Assembly (NCBI GenBank): GCA_025210265.1
Contig: JAOASD010000005.1
Coordinates: forward strand, 62,001-126,000
Reading direction: 5' to 3'
DNA length: 64,000 bases
DNA from: Pelagimonas sp.
Lineage (GTDB): Bacteria; Pseudomonadota; Alphaproteobacteria; Rhodobacterales; Rhodobacteraceae
Both the position numbers and the translations under genes were made by a program. The notes under the pieces were generated by a model. It saw nothing but the letters and a program-made list of their open reading frames with translations. It did not search any database and had not been told where the DNA came from. This document shows positions 53,846 to 63,931 of this stretch, piece by piece; positions within the stretch are counted from its first letter, which is position 1; each line of letters opens with the position of its first letter.

Positions 53846-54892
53846 ATGACCATCACCGCCGTTCTTTGCGTCCGAAACGAAGGTGCCTTTCTGCTGGATT
53901 GGCTCGCCCACCATCGCGCCTGCGGGGTGGATCACGTTGTTGCCCTGTCCAATGAGTGCGACGATGGCACGGATCAGATGCTGGACCGGCTGGCCGAGCT
54001 GGGCGGGCTGACGCATATCCGCAATGATGGCCCATATGAGGGCGCGGGTGTGCAGTTCACCGGGCTGAAATTGGCGGATCGCTGCGCCGCCGTGCAGAAT
54101 GCCGACTGGCTGCTGGCGCTGGATATCGACGAATTTGTCAATGTGCATGTGGGCGACCGGACCCTGCCCGCGCTGATCAGTGCCCTGCCCGAGGCCACGG
54201 CCATCACGCTGACCTGGCGGCTGTTTGGCAATGGCGGCGTGGCACAATATCAGGATGTGCCGCTGACCCGGCAATTCACCATGGCCGCGCCTGCGGTGAT
54301 GCACTGGCCCTGGCGCGCCTCGATGTTCAAGACGCTGTATCGCAATGACGGGATCTATGGAAAGCTGGGCGTGCACCGCCCGCGCTCGCCCGACAAAGGG
54401 CGGCTGCCGCAGGCGCAATGGTTTGATGGCGAAGGCCGTGCGCTTGGGGACAGCTTTCTGACGCAAAAGGTGTTTTCGCCCTATGGTCGGTCGAACTATG
54501 CGCTGGCGCAGCTGAATCACTACCCGCTGGGGGCGATGGAAAGCTATATCCTCAAGGCCGATCGCGGGCGCGCAGTACATGCCGACGACGTGCTGGGCAT
54601 GGATTACTGGGTCGAGCGCAATTGGTGCGTGGAAGAGGACAAATCCATCCTCGCCCTTGCGGACCGGGCCGCCGAACACCGCGCGGGTTTTGCCAAAGAC
54701 CGGGCGCTGGCCCATCTGCACCAGCAGGCCGTGAACTGGCGGCGCGACCGCTTTGTCTCCCTAATGCAGGAAGAGCCCAACCGCGCGTTGTTTTCCCGCC
54801 TGTTGATGACGCCCCCCTCGCGCCCGATCAGCAAAGGCGCGGCGCAGTTTCTGACGCAATTTGCCCTGTCCAAAGGCAAATCAGACGGCTGA
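53846..54892 (+). CDS. GT92/DUF23-like glycosyltransferase 3
   Basis: A 348-residue paralogue of the two other transferases in this cluster: LCVRNEGAFLLDWLAHHRA (about 7-25), SNECDDGTDQMLDRLAELGG, DIDEFVNVHVG at 93-103 and LNHYPLGAMESYILKADRGRA (read as LNHYPLGAMESYIL). Starts 3 bases after the FkbM stop. Domain boundaries equal those of the first transferase, so the cluster probably grew by duplication. It is last in the unit; the next gene has its own ribosome site after a 116-base gap. Confidence 0.85.
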   Translation: MTITAVLCVRNEGAFLLDWLAHHRACGVDHVVALSNECDDGTDQMLDRLAELGGLTHIRNDGPYEGAGVQFTGLKLADRCAAVQNADWLLALDIDEFVNVHVGDRTLPALISALPEATAITLTWRLFGNGGVAQYQDVPLTRQFTMAAPAVMHWPWRASMFKTLYRNDGIYGKLGVHRPRSPDKGRLPQAQWFDGEGRALGDSFLTQKVFSPYGRSNYALAQLNHYPLGAMESYILKADRGRAVHADDVLGMDYWVERNWCVEEDKSILALADRAAEHRAGFAKDRALAHLHQQAVNWRRDRFVSLMQEEPNRALFSRLLMTPPSRPISKGAAQFLTQFALSKGKSDG

Positions 54893-55008
54893 CCCGCAGG
54901 ATTGCCGCGTCTTTTACACAATTTGGCCTGAAATCGCGGCTATTCTGGCGAACAAACCCGCATTCCGACCTGCGTCTGGATGCGACGCCGTAATGAGGAC
55001 CGCAGCAC

Positions 55009-55947
55009 ATGGCCGCCAGTAGCAACAGTTTCCCCCCCGATATGACGGGCTTTAAACGCGGCGATTGGCTGATGGAGCTGCGCCGCCTGGGCGAAGAGCG
55101 CGGCTTTGCCGAACCGCTGGGCCGCAAACATGCCGGGATCTGCGTTGAAGAGGGTGACACCCTGCTGGTCAGTTTCGAAACCATGCCGGGGATCGAGGCG
55201 CTGTCGCCCACCCGCACGCCATTTGGCTTTGACATGGTGGCGCAGCGCGGCTGGTCCAACCTTGCGGTGCTGTCCCATGGCGATACCTGGTTCCGCGACC
55301 CCAAAGTCTATGAATTCTTTGACCAGCTGCAAGATGATGGTTTCTTTGACGAATTTGACAATGTGGTGTTTTACGGCGCAGGCCCCTGCGGCTATGCGGC
55401 GGCGGCCTATTCGGTCGCGGCCCCCGGCGCGCGGGTGCTGATGCTGCAACCGCAGGCGACGCTGGATCCCCGTGTGACGGAATGGGATGACCGGTTTTCC
55501 GAACATCGCCGCATGGATTTCACCAGCCGCTATGGCTATGCGCCCGATATGCTGGATGCGGCACAGCGCGCCTATGTGCTTTATGATCCGTATGAACATC
55601 TGGATGCGATGCATTCCGCTCTGTTCGGGCGTCCCAATGTGACGCGCTATCGCCTGCCCTTTATGGGGGGCGCGCTGCAAAGCGATCTGATGATGCTGGA
55701 TGTTCTGCCATCGATTCTGGCCGGGGTGGCCGAGGATACGCTGGAGCCCGTCCAATTTGCGCAGCTGCTGCGCGCGCGCCGGGAACACCCGCCCTATTTG
55801 CGCAAATTGCTGGCCCGCCTGGACGGGCAGGACCGCCCCCAACTGGCGCATATGCTGTGCAAAAACGTGGTCAGCCGCATGAACGCCCCACGCTTCCGCC
55901 GTCGCCTGACCCAGTTGGAGGCACAGGCCGAACAGGGCAAAGACTAA
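55009..55947 (+). CDS. Conserved protein often labelled phosphoadenosine phosphosulfate reductase
   Basis: A 312-residue soluble protein. It has none of the cysteine or PAPS-binding motifs of true PAPS reductases. The conserved pieces GWSNLAVLSHGDTWFRDPKVYEFF (read as SHGDTWFRDP), VVFYGAGPCGYAAAAYSVAAPG and LMLQPQATLDPRV recall an alpha/beta-hydrolase-like nucleophile elbow (GAGPCGYAA). Homologues occur throughout Rhodobacteraceae and carry the reductase name in error, as far as I recall. Function unknown. Starts at ATG 55009 after GAGGA, just downstream of the glycan cluster, and precedes pyrC by 43 bases. Confidence 0.7.
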   Translation: MAASSNSFPPDMTGFKRGDWLMELRRLGEERGFAEPLGRKHAGICVEEGDTLLVSFETMPGIEALSPTRTPFGFDMVAQRGWSNLAVLSHGDTWFRDPKVYEFFDQLQDDGFFDEFDNVVFYGAGPCGYAAAAYSVAAPGARVLMLQPQATLDPRVTEWDDRFSEHRRMDFTSRYGYAPDMLDAAQRAYVLYDPYEHLDAMHSALFGRPNVTRYRLPFMGGALQSDLMMLDVLPSILAGVAEDTLEPVQFAQLLRARREHPPYLRKLLARLDGQDRPQLAHMLCKNVVSRMNAPRFRRRLTQLEAQAEQGKD

Positions 55948-55954
55948 CCACGCA

Positions 55955-55984
55955 CTGGCGCCCGCGCGCGCCCCGTGCTAACCG
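55955..55984 (+). promoter_or_regulatory. Promoter of pyrC, probably leaderless
   Basis: TAACCG (55979-55984) ends 6 bases before the pyrC ATG, with CTGGCG 18 bases upstream as a possible -35. It has the same TAACCG-N6-ATG arrangement as prfC. No ribosome site is visible. Confidence 0.35.
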
Positions 55985-55990
55985 GCCCGC

Positions 55991-57028
55991 ATGGACCGTT
56001 TGACCCTGCGCCGCCCCGATGATTGGCACCTGCATCTGCGCGATGGCGAGATGCTGCGTGCCGTGACCCCCGAAACCGCCCGCCATTTTGGCCGCGCGAT
56101 CATCATGCCCAACCTTGTGCCCCCTGTCGTGCGCGGCGCCGAGGCTGCTGCGTACCGCGATCGCATTCTGGCCGCGATTCCTGAGAGCGCGGATTTCAAA
56201 CCGCTGATGACGCTGTACCTGACCGAAGATACCGATCCCGCGGATCTGGTGGCGGCGCATCGCGACGGGATCATCACCGCGGTGAAGCTGTATCCTGCGG
56301 GGGCGACGACGAACTCCGCCTCTGGTGTGCGCAATTTCGACAAGGTGCGCCCGGTGCTTGAGGCCATGGCAGAAGCGGGCATTCCCCTGTGCACCCATGG
56401 CGAAGTGGTTGATTCCCATGTGGATATTTTCGACCGCGAAGCCGTGTTCATCGACACGGTTCTGGACCCGCTGCGCCGGAATACTCCGGGTCTGCGTGTG
56501 GTGATGGAACATATCACCACCTCGCAGGGCGTGGATTACGCGCGCTCGGGCGGCGAGGATCTGGGCGCGACGATCACCACCCATCACCTTGTGATCAACC
56601 GTAACGCCATTCTGGTGGGCGGGATCAAGCCGCATTATTACTGCCTGCCCGTGGCCAAGCGCGAAGAGCACCGGCTGGCGCTGCGCGAGGCGGCGACTTC
56701 GGGCGATGCCTGTTTCTTCCTTGGCACCGATTCGGCGCCGCATCTGGATCACCTGAAGGAAAACGCCTGCGGCTGTGCCGGGTGTTTCACCGCCACCAAC
56801 ACCATGTCGATTCTGGCCGAAGTGTTCGAACAGGATGGCGCGCTGGACAAGCTGGAGGGCTTTGCCAGCCTGAACGGCCCGCGTTTCTACCGCCTGCCGC
56901 CGAACGAGTCGCAGATCGTGCTGGAAAAAGGCGCGCCTGTGGACTACCCCGCGCATATCGACACGGTCGAAGGCCCGGTGACGGTGTTTGACCCGATGAT
57001 GCCGCTGCACTGGCGGGTTGTCGAGTAA
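55991..57028 (+). CDS. pyrC: Dihydroorotase (class II)
   Basis: Third step of pyrimidine synthesis: reversible cyclisation of carbamoyl-aspartate to dihydroorotate. 345 residues, zinc-dependent. Seen: [10 protein letters not shown] with metal-binding His pair (about 12-21), the carboxylated lysine in [10 protein letters not shown] (about 98-107), [12 protein letters not shown], and LGTDSAPH near 250. This is the type II PyrC form of E. coli. The next gene, pyrE, lies 102 bases downstream past a repeat element, so the two pyrimidine genes are probably linked. Confidence 0.97.
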   Translation: MDRLTLRRPDDWHLHLRDGEMLRAVTPETARHFGRAIIMPNLVPPVVRGAEAAAYRDRILAAIPESADFKPLMTLYLTEDTDPADLVAAHRDGIITAVKLYPAGATTNSASGVRNFDKVRPVLEAMAEAGIPLCTHGEVVDSHVDIFDREAVFIDTVLDPLRRNTPGLRVVMEHITTSQGVDYARSGGEDLGATITTHHLVINRNAILVGGIKPHYYCLPVAKREEHRLALREAATSGDACFFLGTDSAPHLDHLKENACGCAGCFTATNTMSILAEVFEQDGALDKLEGFASLNGPRFYRLPPNESQIVLEKGAPVDYPAHIDTVEGPVTVFDPMMPLHWRVVE

Positions 57029-57094
57029 GGGGGCTCTGCCCCCGTCCCTTCGGGACTCCCCCGGAGGTATTTGGACCAAGAAGAAACAGGGGCC
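57029..57094 (+). repeat. Dispersed intergenic element, copy D (between pyrC and pyrE)
   Basis: GGGGGC-TCT-GCCCCC and GTCCC-TTC-GGGAC hairpins, tail CTCCCCCGGAGGTATTTGGA, CCAAGAAGAAACAGGGGCC. Nearly identical to copy A at 6239 except that the second hairpin's stem differs while staying complementary. Confidence 0.8.
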
Positions 57095-57130
57095 GCGCGC
57101 CCTGCCGATGATCAGACAAGGATGCTGCCC

Positions 57131-57799
57131 ATGATCCCCTCGACCTATCCCACCGCCGAAGAAATGGCCCGCCTGACCGCGCGCATGTTGTGGGAAATCG
57201 AGGCGGTGAATTTCATGCAGGACGAGCCGTTCAAGCTGGCCTCCGGGCAGCTGTCGCCGGTTTACATTGACTGCCGCAAGCTGATCTCTTTCCCGCGGAT
57301 CCGCTCGACCCTGATGGATTTTCTGACGGTCACGGTGATGCGCAATGCCGGGTTCGAGGCGTTCGACAATATCGCGGGCGGCGAAACTGCGGGCATTCCG
57401 TTTTCGGCGTTGGTGGCTGAGCGTATGGGCCTGCCCATGACCTATGTGCGCAAAAAGCCCAAGGGTTATGGCAAGAACGCGCGTATTGAGGGTGCCATGA
57501 GCGAAGGGCAGCGCGTGCTGTTGGTCGAGGATCTGACAACGGACGGCGGCAGCAAGCTGTCCTTTGTTGATGCGATCCGCGAGACCGGTGCGGAATGCGC
57601 GCATACTGCCGTGATTTTCTATTACGGCATCTTCCCTGAGACGATCAAAACCCTGGGCGATCATGGTGTGTCGCTGCATCATCTGTGCACCTGGTGGGAA
57701 GTTCTGGCCGAAGCGCCTGAAAAACATGCAGGTGTGCTGGGCGAAGTGGAAGCCTTTCTTAAGGATCCGCATGGCTGGCGGGCTGCGCGCGCTGTGTAA
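57131..57799 (+). CDS. pyrE: Orotate phosphoribosyltransferase
   Basis: Fifth step of pyrimidine synthesis: orotate plus PRPP gives orotidine 5'-phosphate. 222 residues; PRPP-binding motif [17 protein letters not shown] near 132-148, and the flexible loop [15 protein letters not shown] around 105-119. ATG 57131 is preceded by AAGG at a suitable distance; ATG 57122 falls within that ribosome site. The hairpin at 57829 follows the stop and could end the transcript. Confidence 0.95.
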   Translation: MIPSTYPTAEEMARLTARMLWEIEAVNFMQDEPFKLASGQLSPVYIDCRKLISFPRIRSTLMDFLTVTVMRNAGFEAFDNIAGGETAGIPFSALVAERMGLPMTYVRKKPKGYGKNARIEGAMSEGQRVLLVEDLTTDGGSKLSFVDAIRETGAECAHTAVIFYYGIFPETIKTLGDHGVSLHHLCTWWEVLAEAPEKHAGVLGEVEAFLKDPHGWRAARAV

Positions 57800-57828
57800 G
57801 CCAAGGCGCGCCCTTCCCAATCAACAAA

Positions 57829-57861
57829 ATATTGACGGCGCGCCTGTTGGCGCGCCAATAT
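57829..57861. repeat. Large palindrome after pyrE
   Basis: GGCGCGCC-TGTT-GGCGCGCC (57837-57856) with outer ATATT / AATAT arms. There is no T run, so it may be a structural or weak termination signal. Confidence 0.65.
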
Positions 57862-57926
57862 CTTGTGGGCATGGCGCAACTGGACGGCCTGGGATTTATC
57901 CCTGCCTTATCCCCAGAAATATACAT

Positions 57927-57956
57927 TTTGCGCAGCCCGCACCGGGTTTGTTAAGA
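57927..57956 (+). promoter_or_regulatory. Promoter of dnaB
   Basis: TTGCGC and TAAGAC separated by 18 bases, ending about 30 bases before the dnaB start codon and its ribosome site. Confidence 0.4.
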
Positions 57957-57985
57957 CACGCGCCAAGGCAGGCGGGGGACATCAG

Positions 57986-59473
<1,488 letters not shown>

Positions 59474-59513
59474 CGGGACCGCTGCGAAAGGCGAAAATGT
59501 TCGATTTGTGAAA

Positions 59514-60011
59514 TTAAATCACGTTAAACGAACCAAATGCCGGACGGGCGTCCCAGCCCTCCGGGTCGCCGCTCAGCGCCTTTGCCGCCTTGATACATCC
59601 CGCGTGGGTGACGACCAACGCCCCTTTGGGCGTGGTCTCTATCGCGGTCTGAATACGGGTTGCGAGCTGATCTACGCTCTCGCCGCCATGACCGTTAAAA
59701 TGGTGAAAATCCTCGGCCCAGGCGTCAAGTTCATGGCGGGGGATGTCGCCCCACGGGACACCCTCCCAATTCCCAAAATCCATTTCTTTCCAGTGATCTG
59801 AAACGGATAGTTCAAGCGATGCATGAACTGAAATACGTTCTGCGAGAATACGGCATCGTGACAGCGGAGAGCACAGAACAGACGTGACCTGTGGTAATGA
59901 CTGCAGCACCTGTTGCAGCTCCTCTTCGAATGTGTCGGCCAGGGCAAGATCGGTCATGCCGTAGCACAGGCCTGCGGCGTCGGCAGGGGTGGTGTGGCGC
60001 AGCAAAATCAT
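59514..60011 (-). CDS. Histidine phosphatase, probably alpha-ribazole phosphatase
   Basis: A 165-residue phosphoglycerate-mutase-like phosphatase: catalytic histidine in ILLRHTTP (about 2-9), the DFGNWEG motif and second histidine in VVTHAG. It overlaps the cobS stop by 4 bases (ATGA), so it is coupled to cobS. This supports the CobC role: removing phosphate from alpha-ribazole phosphate in vitamin B12 synthesis. By sequence alone any small histidine phosphatase would fit. The two extra upstream codons start with GTG. Confidence 0.78.
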   Translation of the reverse strand: MILLRHTTPADAAGLCYGMTDLALADTFEEELQQVLQSLPQVTSVLCSPLSRCRILAERISVHASLELSVSDHWKEMDFGNWEGVPWGDIPRHELDAWAEDFHHFNGHGGESVDQLATRIQTAIETTPKGALVVTHAGCIKAAKALSGDPEGWDARPAFGSFNVI

Positions 60012-60775
60012 AGCCACAGCGCCACTGCCAGCAAAACACCCAATTCTCCCATTTGTTCAACTGCTCCCAATATATCGCCAGTGTATCCGCCCAGCTTTTG
60101 TAACGCGTAATAGCGCATTCCCTGCGCCAACAGCACCGCGCCGGAAAACGCCGCCAATGCCGCGCCCAGCCCCAGCGACACCACCAACAGGATCAGCGCC
60201 AGAACCGAGGTTGCCAGCGCCACGCGATAGCCATCGCGGGTCATGCGCGGAATGGCGAATTTCATCCCGGAGGATCGTGCATAGCGCGTGGTCGCGATCA
60301 CATGCACCGCCGCCATGCGGCCCAGAACATGGGTTGCGATCAGGGCCATCGCGCCCTGCCAAACGCTGAGCTCTGCCAACAGGCTGACCTTGAGCCCAAT
60401 CATCAAGACCAGCGCCAGCGCCCCGTAACTGCCCACCCGCGAATCCCGCATGATTTCCAGCGCCCGGTCCCGCGACGCCCCTCCGACCAACCCGTCGGCG
60501 GCATCTGCCAGACCGTCTTCGTGAAAGGCGCCGGTCAGGATCACGGTTGTCGCAACCGCCAGCAATGCCGCGGGAAGCGAGGACAGGCCGATAGAGGCCA
60601 GCACATAGACCAGCGCGCCCAAGCCCCCGACAACGGCCCCCACCAGCGGGTAATATTTCGCCGCGCGCAGGGCCAGATCATCGGAATAAGGCAGATCCCA
60701 CCGGATCGGCAGCCGCGTCATAAACTGCAGCGCCAGACCGAACAGCTGCAGTTCCAGTTTCAGATCTTCGCGCAT
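60008..60775 (-). CDS. cobS: Adenosylcobinamide-GDP ribazoletransferase (cobalamin synthase)
   Basis: Inner-membrane enzyme joining adenosylcobinamide-GDP and alpha-ribazole, the last condensation of vitamin B12 synthesis. 255 residues with about six helices; conserved GAFHEDGLADAADGLVGG (about 85-102) carries the acidic Mg-binding residues, and MRDSRVGSYGALAL follows. ATG 60775 has a GGGGGC site; the much longer open frame to 61927 is a shadow over alr and was rejected. Other cob genes are absent here. Confidence 0.93.
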   Translation of the reverse strand: MREDLKLELQLFGLALQFMTRLPIRWDLPYSDDLALRAAKYYPLVGAVVGGLGALVYVLASIGLSSLPAALLAVATTVILTGAFHEDGLADAADGLVGGASRDRALEIMRDSRVGSYGALALVLMIGLKVSLLAELSVWQGAMALIATHVLGRMAAVHVIATTRYARSSGMKFAIPRMTRDGYRVALATSVLALILLVVSLGLGAALAAFSGAVLLAQGMRYYALQKLGGYTGDILGAVEQMGELGVLLAVALWL

Positions 60776-60919
60776 TGCGCCCCCTGCCCTTTGCCGCGCC
60801 ATGCGGATCGTGCCGATAGCTAGCGCGCGACACGCGTTCGGACAAGCGACAGCACAGGCTTTCCGCCCGATGCCCCGCATTTCCCCTTGACCCCAGACGC
60901 CCACCTGCAAAAAAGCCCT

Positions 60920-61954
60920 ATGGCACAGGCAAAACTTACCATTGATCTTGCGGCCCTGCGCGCGAATTGGCGCGCCCTCGCCGCCAAAAGCCACAGCGAA
61001 ACCGGCGCGGTTGTGAAGGCCGACGGCTATGGGCTGGGCGCAAATCAGGTTGCTCTGGCGCTGGCCGATGAAGGCGCGCGGCGCTTTTTTGTTGCCAGCT
61101 GCGAAGAGGGCGCATCGCTGCGGGATGCCTTGGGATCTGGCCCCGAAATCAACGTGTTTTCCGGCCATATGGACGGCGACACGGCGCTGATCCGCGATGC
61201 ACAGCTGACGCCGATGATCAATTCCATCGACCAGATGCTGCGCCAGGTCGAGGCCCTGCCCGGCGCGCCCTTTGGCGTCCAGCTTGATAGCGGCATGAAC
61301 CGTCTGGGAATGGAGCCCGCCGAATGGGGGGCCCTGCGCGACATTGCGCTGGCGCAGAACCCAACCCTGATCATGAGCCACCTGGCCTGCGCGGATGAGC
61401 CAGACCACCCGATGAATGCCCAACAATTGCAGGCGTTCCACGAGATGACCGATGGGATCGACGCGCCGCGCTCGCTCTCGGCGACCGGGGGGATCCTGCT
61501 GGGTGCGGATTATCATTTTGACGTCACGCGCCCCGGTGTGGGGCTGTATGGCGGTTTGCCTTTTGAGGACGCCAAGCCGGTGGTGACGCTGGATATTCCG
61601 GTGATCCAGATCCGCGAGGTCGCGCCCGGCGAATCCGTCGGATACGGCAACAATTTCATCGCCCAGAGCCCGACCCGTGTGGCCACCATCGCGGCAGGCT
61701 ACGCCGATGGGGTGATCCGCGCCATGGGGCCGCAGGCGCAGCTGTGGTCTGAGGACACGCGCTGCAAGGTGCTGGGGCGGATTTCCATGGATATGATCGC
61801 CGTCGATGTCAGCGCGCTGAATGGCGATCCTGCCTCTCTGACGTTGCTGGGCCATATGCAATCGGTGGATGTCGTTGCGGATTGGGCCGGGACCATCGGC
61901 TATGAAATCCTGACCTCGCTGGGCCATCGCTATGACCGGACCTACCTGACATGA
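60920..61954 (+). CDS. alr: Alanine racemase
   Basis: Pyridoxal-phosphate enzyme that makes D-alanine for peptidoglycan. 344 residues: PLP lysine in [11 protein letters not shown] (about 31-41), active-site tyrosine stretch VGYGNNF (about 240), and [11 protein letters not shown]. The start at ATG 60920 has only a weak site; TTG 60887 is an alternative. Divergent from cobS. Its stop overlaps the next ATG by 4 bases (ATGA), coupling it to the ABC permease that follows. Confidence 0.94.
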   Translation: MAQAKLTIDLAALRANWRALAAKSHSETGAVVKADGYGLGANQVALALADEGARRFFVASCEEGASLRDALGSGPEINVFSGHMDGDTALIRDAQLTPMINSIDQMLRQVEALPGAPFGVQLDSGMNRLGMEPAEWGALRDIALAQNPTLIMSHLACADEPDHPMNAQQLQAFHEMTDGIDAPRSLSATGGILLGADYHFDVTRPGVGLYGGLPFEDAKPVVTLDIPVIQIREVAPGESVGYGNNFIAQSPTRVATIAAGYADGVIRAMGPQAQLWSEDTRCKVLGRISMDMIAVDVSALNGDPASLTLLGHMQSVDVVADWAGTIGYEILTSLGHRYDRTYLT

Positions 61955-62733
61955 GCCCGTTTGCCATTCTGGGCAGGCTGGGCGCGGCGGTTCTGGGCGC
62001 GCTGGCGGCCATGGGGAGGGTGGCGATCTTTGCGGCCTCCGGGGTCAGCCATGTGCTGCGCCCGCCCTTTTACGGGCGCGAATTTCTGACGGCGCTGTTA
62101 CAGATCGGCTGGCTGTCGCTGCCCGTGGTCGGGCTGACCGCGATTTTCACCGGCGGGGCGCTGGCGCTGCAGATCTATGCGGGCGGCGCGCGCTTCAACG
62201 CCGAAGCGGTGGTGCCCCAGATCGTCGCCATTGGCATGGTGCGCGAATTGGGGCCGGTTCTGGTGGGGCTGATGATCGCGGCGCGGGTGACATCGTCGAT
62301 TGCCGCAGAAATCGCCACGATGAAAGTGACCGAGCAGATCGACGCGCTGGTCACCCTATCGACCCATCCGATGAAATACCTCGCCGCGCCGCGCATTCTG
62401 GCCGCGCTGTTGGTGGTGCCCGTGCTGGTGGGCGTGGGCGATGTGATCGGCATTCTGGGAGGTTACGTGGTGGCCACCGGGTCGCTGGGGTTCAACGCCG
62501 CGGCCTATCTGAAAAACACGGTCGATTTCCTGGAACCGCTGGATGTGATTTCCTCGCTGATCAAAGGCGGCGTGTTCGGTGCCATCGCCGCGGTGATGGG
62601 CTGCTATTTCGGAATGAATTCCGGGCGCGGCGCGCAGGGCGTGGGCCGGGCGACCAAATCCTCGGTCGAGGCGGCGGCGGTGCTGATCCTCGCGGCGAAT
62701 TTCCTGCTGACCGGGGCGTTTTTCTCGCTATGA
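61951..62733 (+). CDS. mlaE: MlaE-family ABC permease
   Basis: A 260-residue inner-membrane permease of the MlaE/TTG2B/Yrb type with about five helices. The conserved [22 protein letters not shown] (read as [17 protein letters not shown]) and [15 protein letters not shown] are diagnostic. These systems move phospholipids between outer and inner membrane, or import other lipids, and normally need an MCE-domain substrate protein, not in this window. Coupled to alr by a 4-base overlap and followed by its ATPase after 40 bases. Confidence 0.9.
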   Translation: MSPFAILGRLGAAVLGALAAMGRVAIFAASGVSHVLRPPFYGREFLTALLQIGWLSLPVVGLTAIFTGGALALQIYAGGARFNAEAVVPQIVAIGMVRELGPVLVGLMIAARVTSSIAAEIATMKVTEQIDALVTLSTHPMKYLAAPRILAALLVVPVLVGVGDVIGILGGYVVATGSLGFNAAAYLKNTVDFLEPLDVISSLIKGGVFGAIAAVMGCYFGMNSGRGAQGVGRATKSSVEAAAVLILAANFLLTGAFFSL

Positions 62734-62773
62734 GCCCGCAGCGCGTGACAGAACAGGGCCCGGAGGGCACAAG

Positions 62774-63520
62774 ATGATCCAGCTCGACAAGGTGCATAAG
62801 ACCTTTGGTGAAAACCGCGTGCTGCGCGGTGTGGACCTGACTATCGACAGCGGCACGTCGATGGTGATCATCGGCGGGTCGGGTACCGGGAAATCTGTGC
62901 TGCTGAAATCCGTGCTGGGGCTTGTTACCCCCGTTTCCGGGCTGATCACGCTGGACGGGCAGGATGTCAGCAAAGCCGAGCGCGACGCCTTTCTGGCCCG
63001 GTTCGGCATGTTGTTTCAGGGCGCGGCGCTGTTTGACAGCCTGACGGTCTGGCAGAATGTCGCCTTTCGCCTGCTGCGCGGCAGTCTGAAACGCCCCAAA
63101 TCCGAAGCCCGCGACATCGCTATAGAAAAGCTGCGCCGGGTGGGGTTAAAACCCGATGTGGCGGATCGCTTCCCGGCGGAACTGTCCGGCGGGATGCAAA
63201 AGCGCGTCGGCCTGGCCCGCGCCATCGCCGCCGAGCCCGAGATCATCTTTTTTGACGAACCGACCACCGGGCTGGATCCGATCATGTCCGGGGTGATCAA
63301 CGATCTGATCCGCGAAATCGTGACCGAGATGGGCGCCACCGCCATGACCATCACCCATGACATGAGCAGCGTGCGCGCCATCGCGGACAATGTCGCCATG
63401 TTGCATGACGGGCTGATCCAATGGACCGGAGCAGTGGCGGATATGGATCACAGCGGCGATCCTTATCTGGATCAATTCATCGCGGGCCGCGCCACCGGCC
63501 CGATCGAGGCCGTGCGCTGA
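62774..63520 (+). CDS. mlaF: MlaF-family ABC ATPase
   Basis: A 248-residue ATPase of the lipid-transport ABC system: Walker A GGSGTGKSVLLK (about 36-47), signature LSGGMQKRVGLARAI (about 140) and Walker B EIIFFDEPTTGLDP, in the form specific for the MlaF/Ttg2A group. It powers the MlaE permease encoded directly upstream. Stop codon overlaps the start of the next gene by one base (TGATG). Confidence 0.92.
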   Translation: MIQLDKVHKTFGENRVLRGVDLTIDSGTSMVIIGGSGTGKSVLLKSVLGLVTPVSGLITLDGQDVSKAERDAFLARFGMLFQGAALFDSLTVWQNVAFRLLRGSLKRPKSEARDIAIEKLRRVGLKPDVADRFPAELSGGMQKRVGLARAIAAEPEIIFFDEPTTGLDPIMSGVINDLIREIVTEMGATAMTITHDMSSVRAIADNVAMLHDGLIQWTGAVADMDHSGDPYLDQFIAGRATGPIEAVR

Positions 63521-63900
63521 TGCTGTTCCAGCCCGATCCGGTTCTGGTGAACGTGCTTTATTTCAAAACCTATGCCTATCCGCTGCTGCTGGCGCTGCTG
63601 GCGGCGGCGCGGGTCGTCGTAGGCCCCGGACTGGCGCGCTGGCCTGCGCTGATTGCGCTGGCGCTGGCAAGCGGCGCGCTGTTCACGGCACTCGCCCCGG
63701 CGCTGGGTCAGGGCGACAGCGCGCTGTATCGACAGCTTGCCCGGATCACCGCCGGGGCAGGTAGCCTCACCGCGCTGATTGTCCCATCGGTGATCTTCCT
63801 GATCTCGTCCCTGATCCCGCGCGCCCGCTGGCGCTGGCTTGACTGGACGCATCTGGGGCTTTTTGTCAGCCTGCTGGGAATTTGGCACTGGTTTGGTTGA
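63520..63900 (+). CDS. Small membrane protein of the Mla operon
   Basis: A 126-residue hydrophobic protein with about four helices (roughly 18-36, 43-60, 72-98 and 105-124) and no recognised motif. Its ATG overlaps the MlaF stop, so it is almost certainly expressed with the lipid transporter. I recognise no named family. The ending LGLFVSLLGIWHWFG is membrane-embedded. Confidence 0.75.
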   Translation: MLFQPDPVLVNVLYFKTYAYPLLLALLAAARVVVGPGLARWPALIALALASGALFTALAPALGQGDSALYRQLARITAGAGSLTALIVPSVIFLISSLIPRARWRWLDWTHLGLFVSLLGIWHWFG

Positions 63901-63931
63901 TCTTGCCGCCCGCCCTGCCCATCTGCCCCTC

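Noticed and set aside
55871..57820. 649-codon minus-strand frame across pyrC and pyrE
   Set aside because: Antisense shadow crossing two real genes and a repeat element.
60776..61927. Extension of cobS upstream to 61927
   Set aside because: The extra 380 codons are antisense to alr. The true start is ATG 60775 with a ribosome site and family match.
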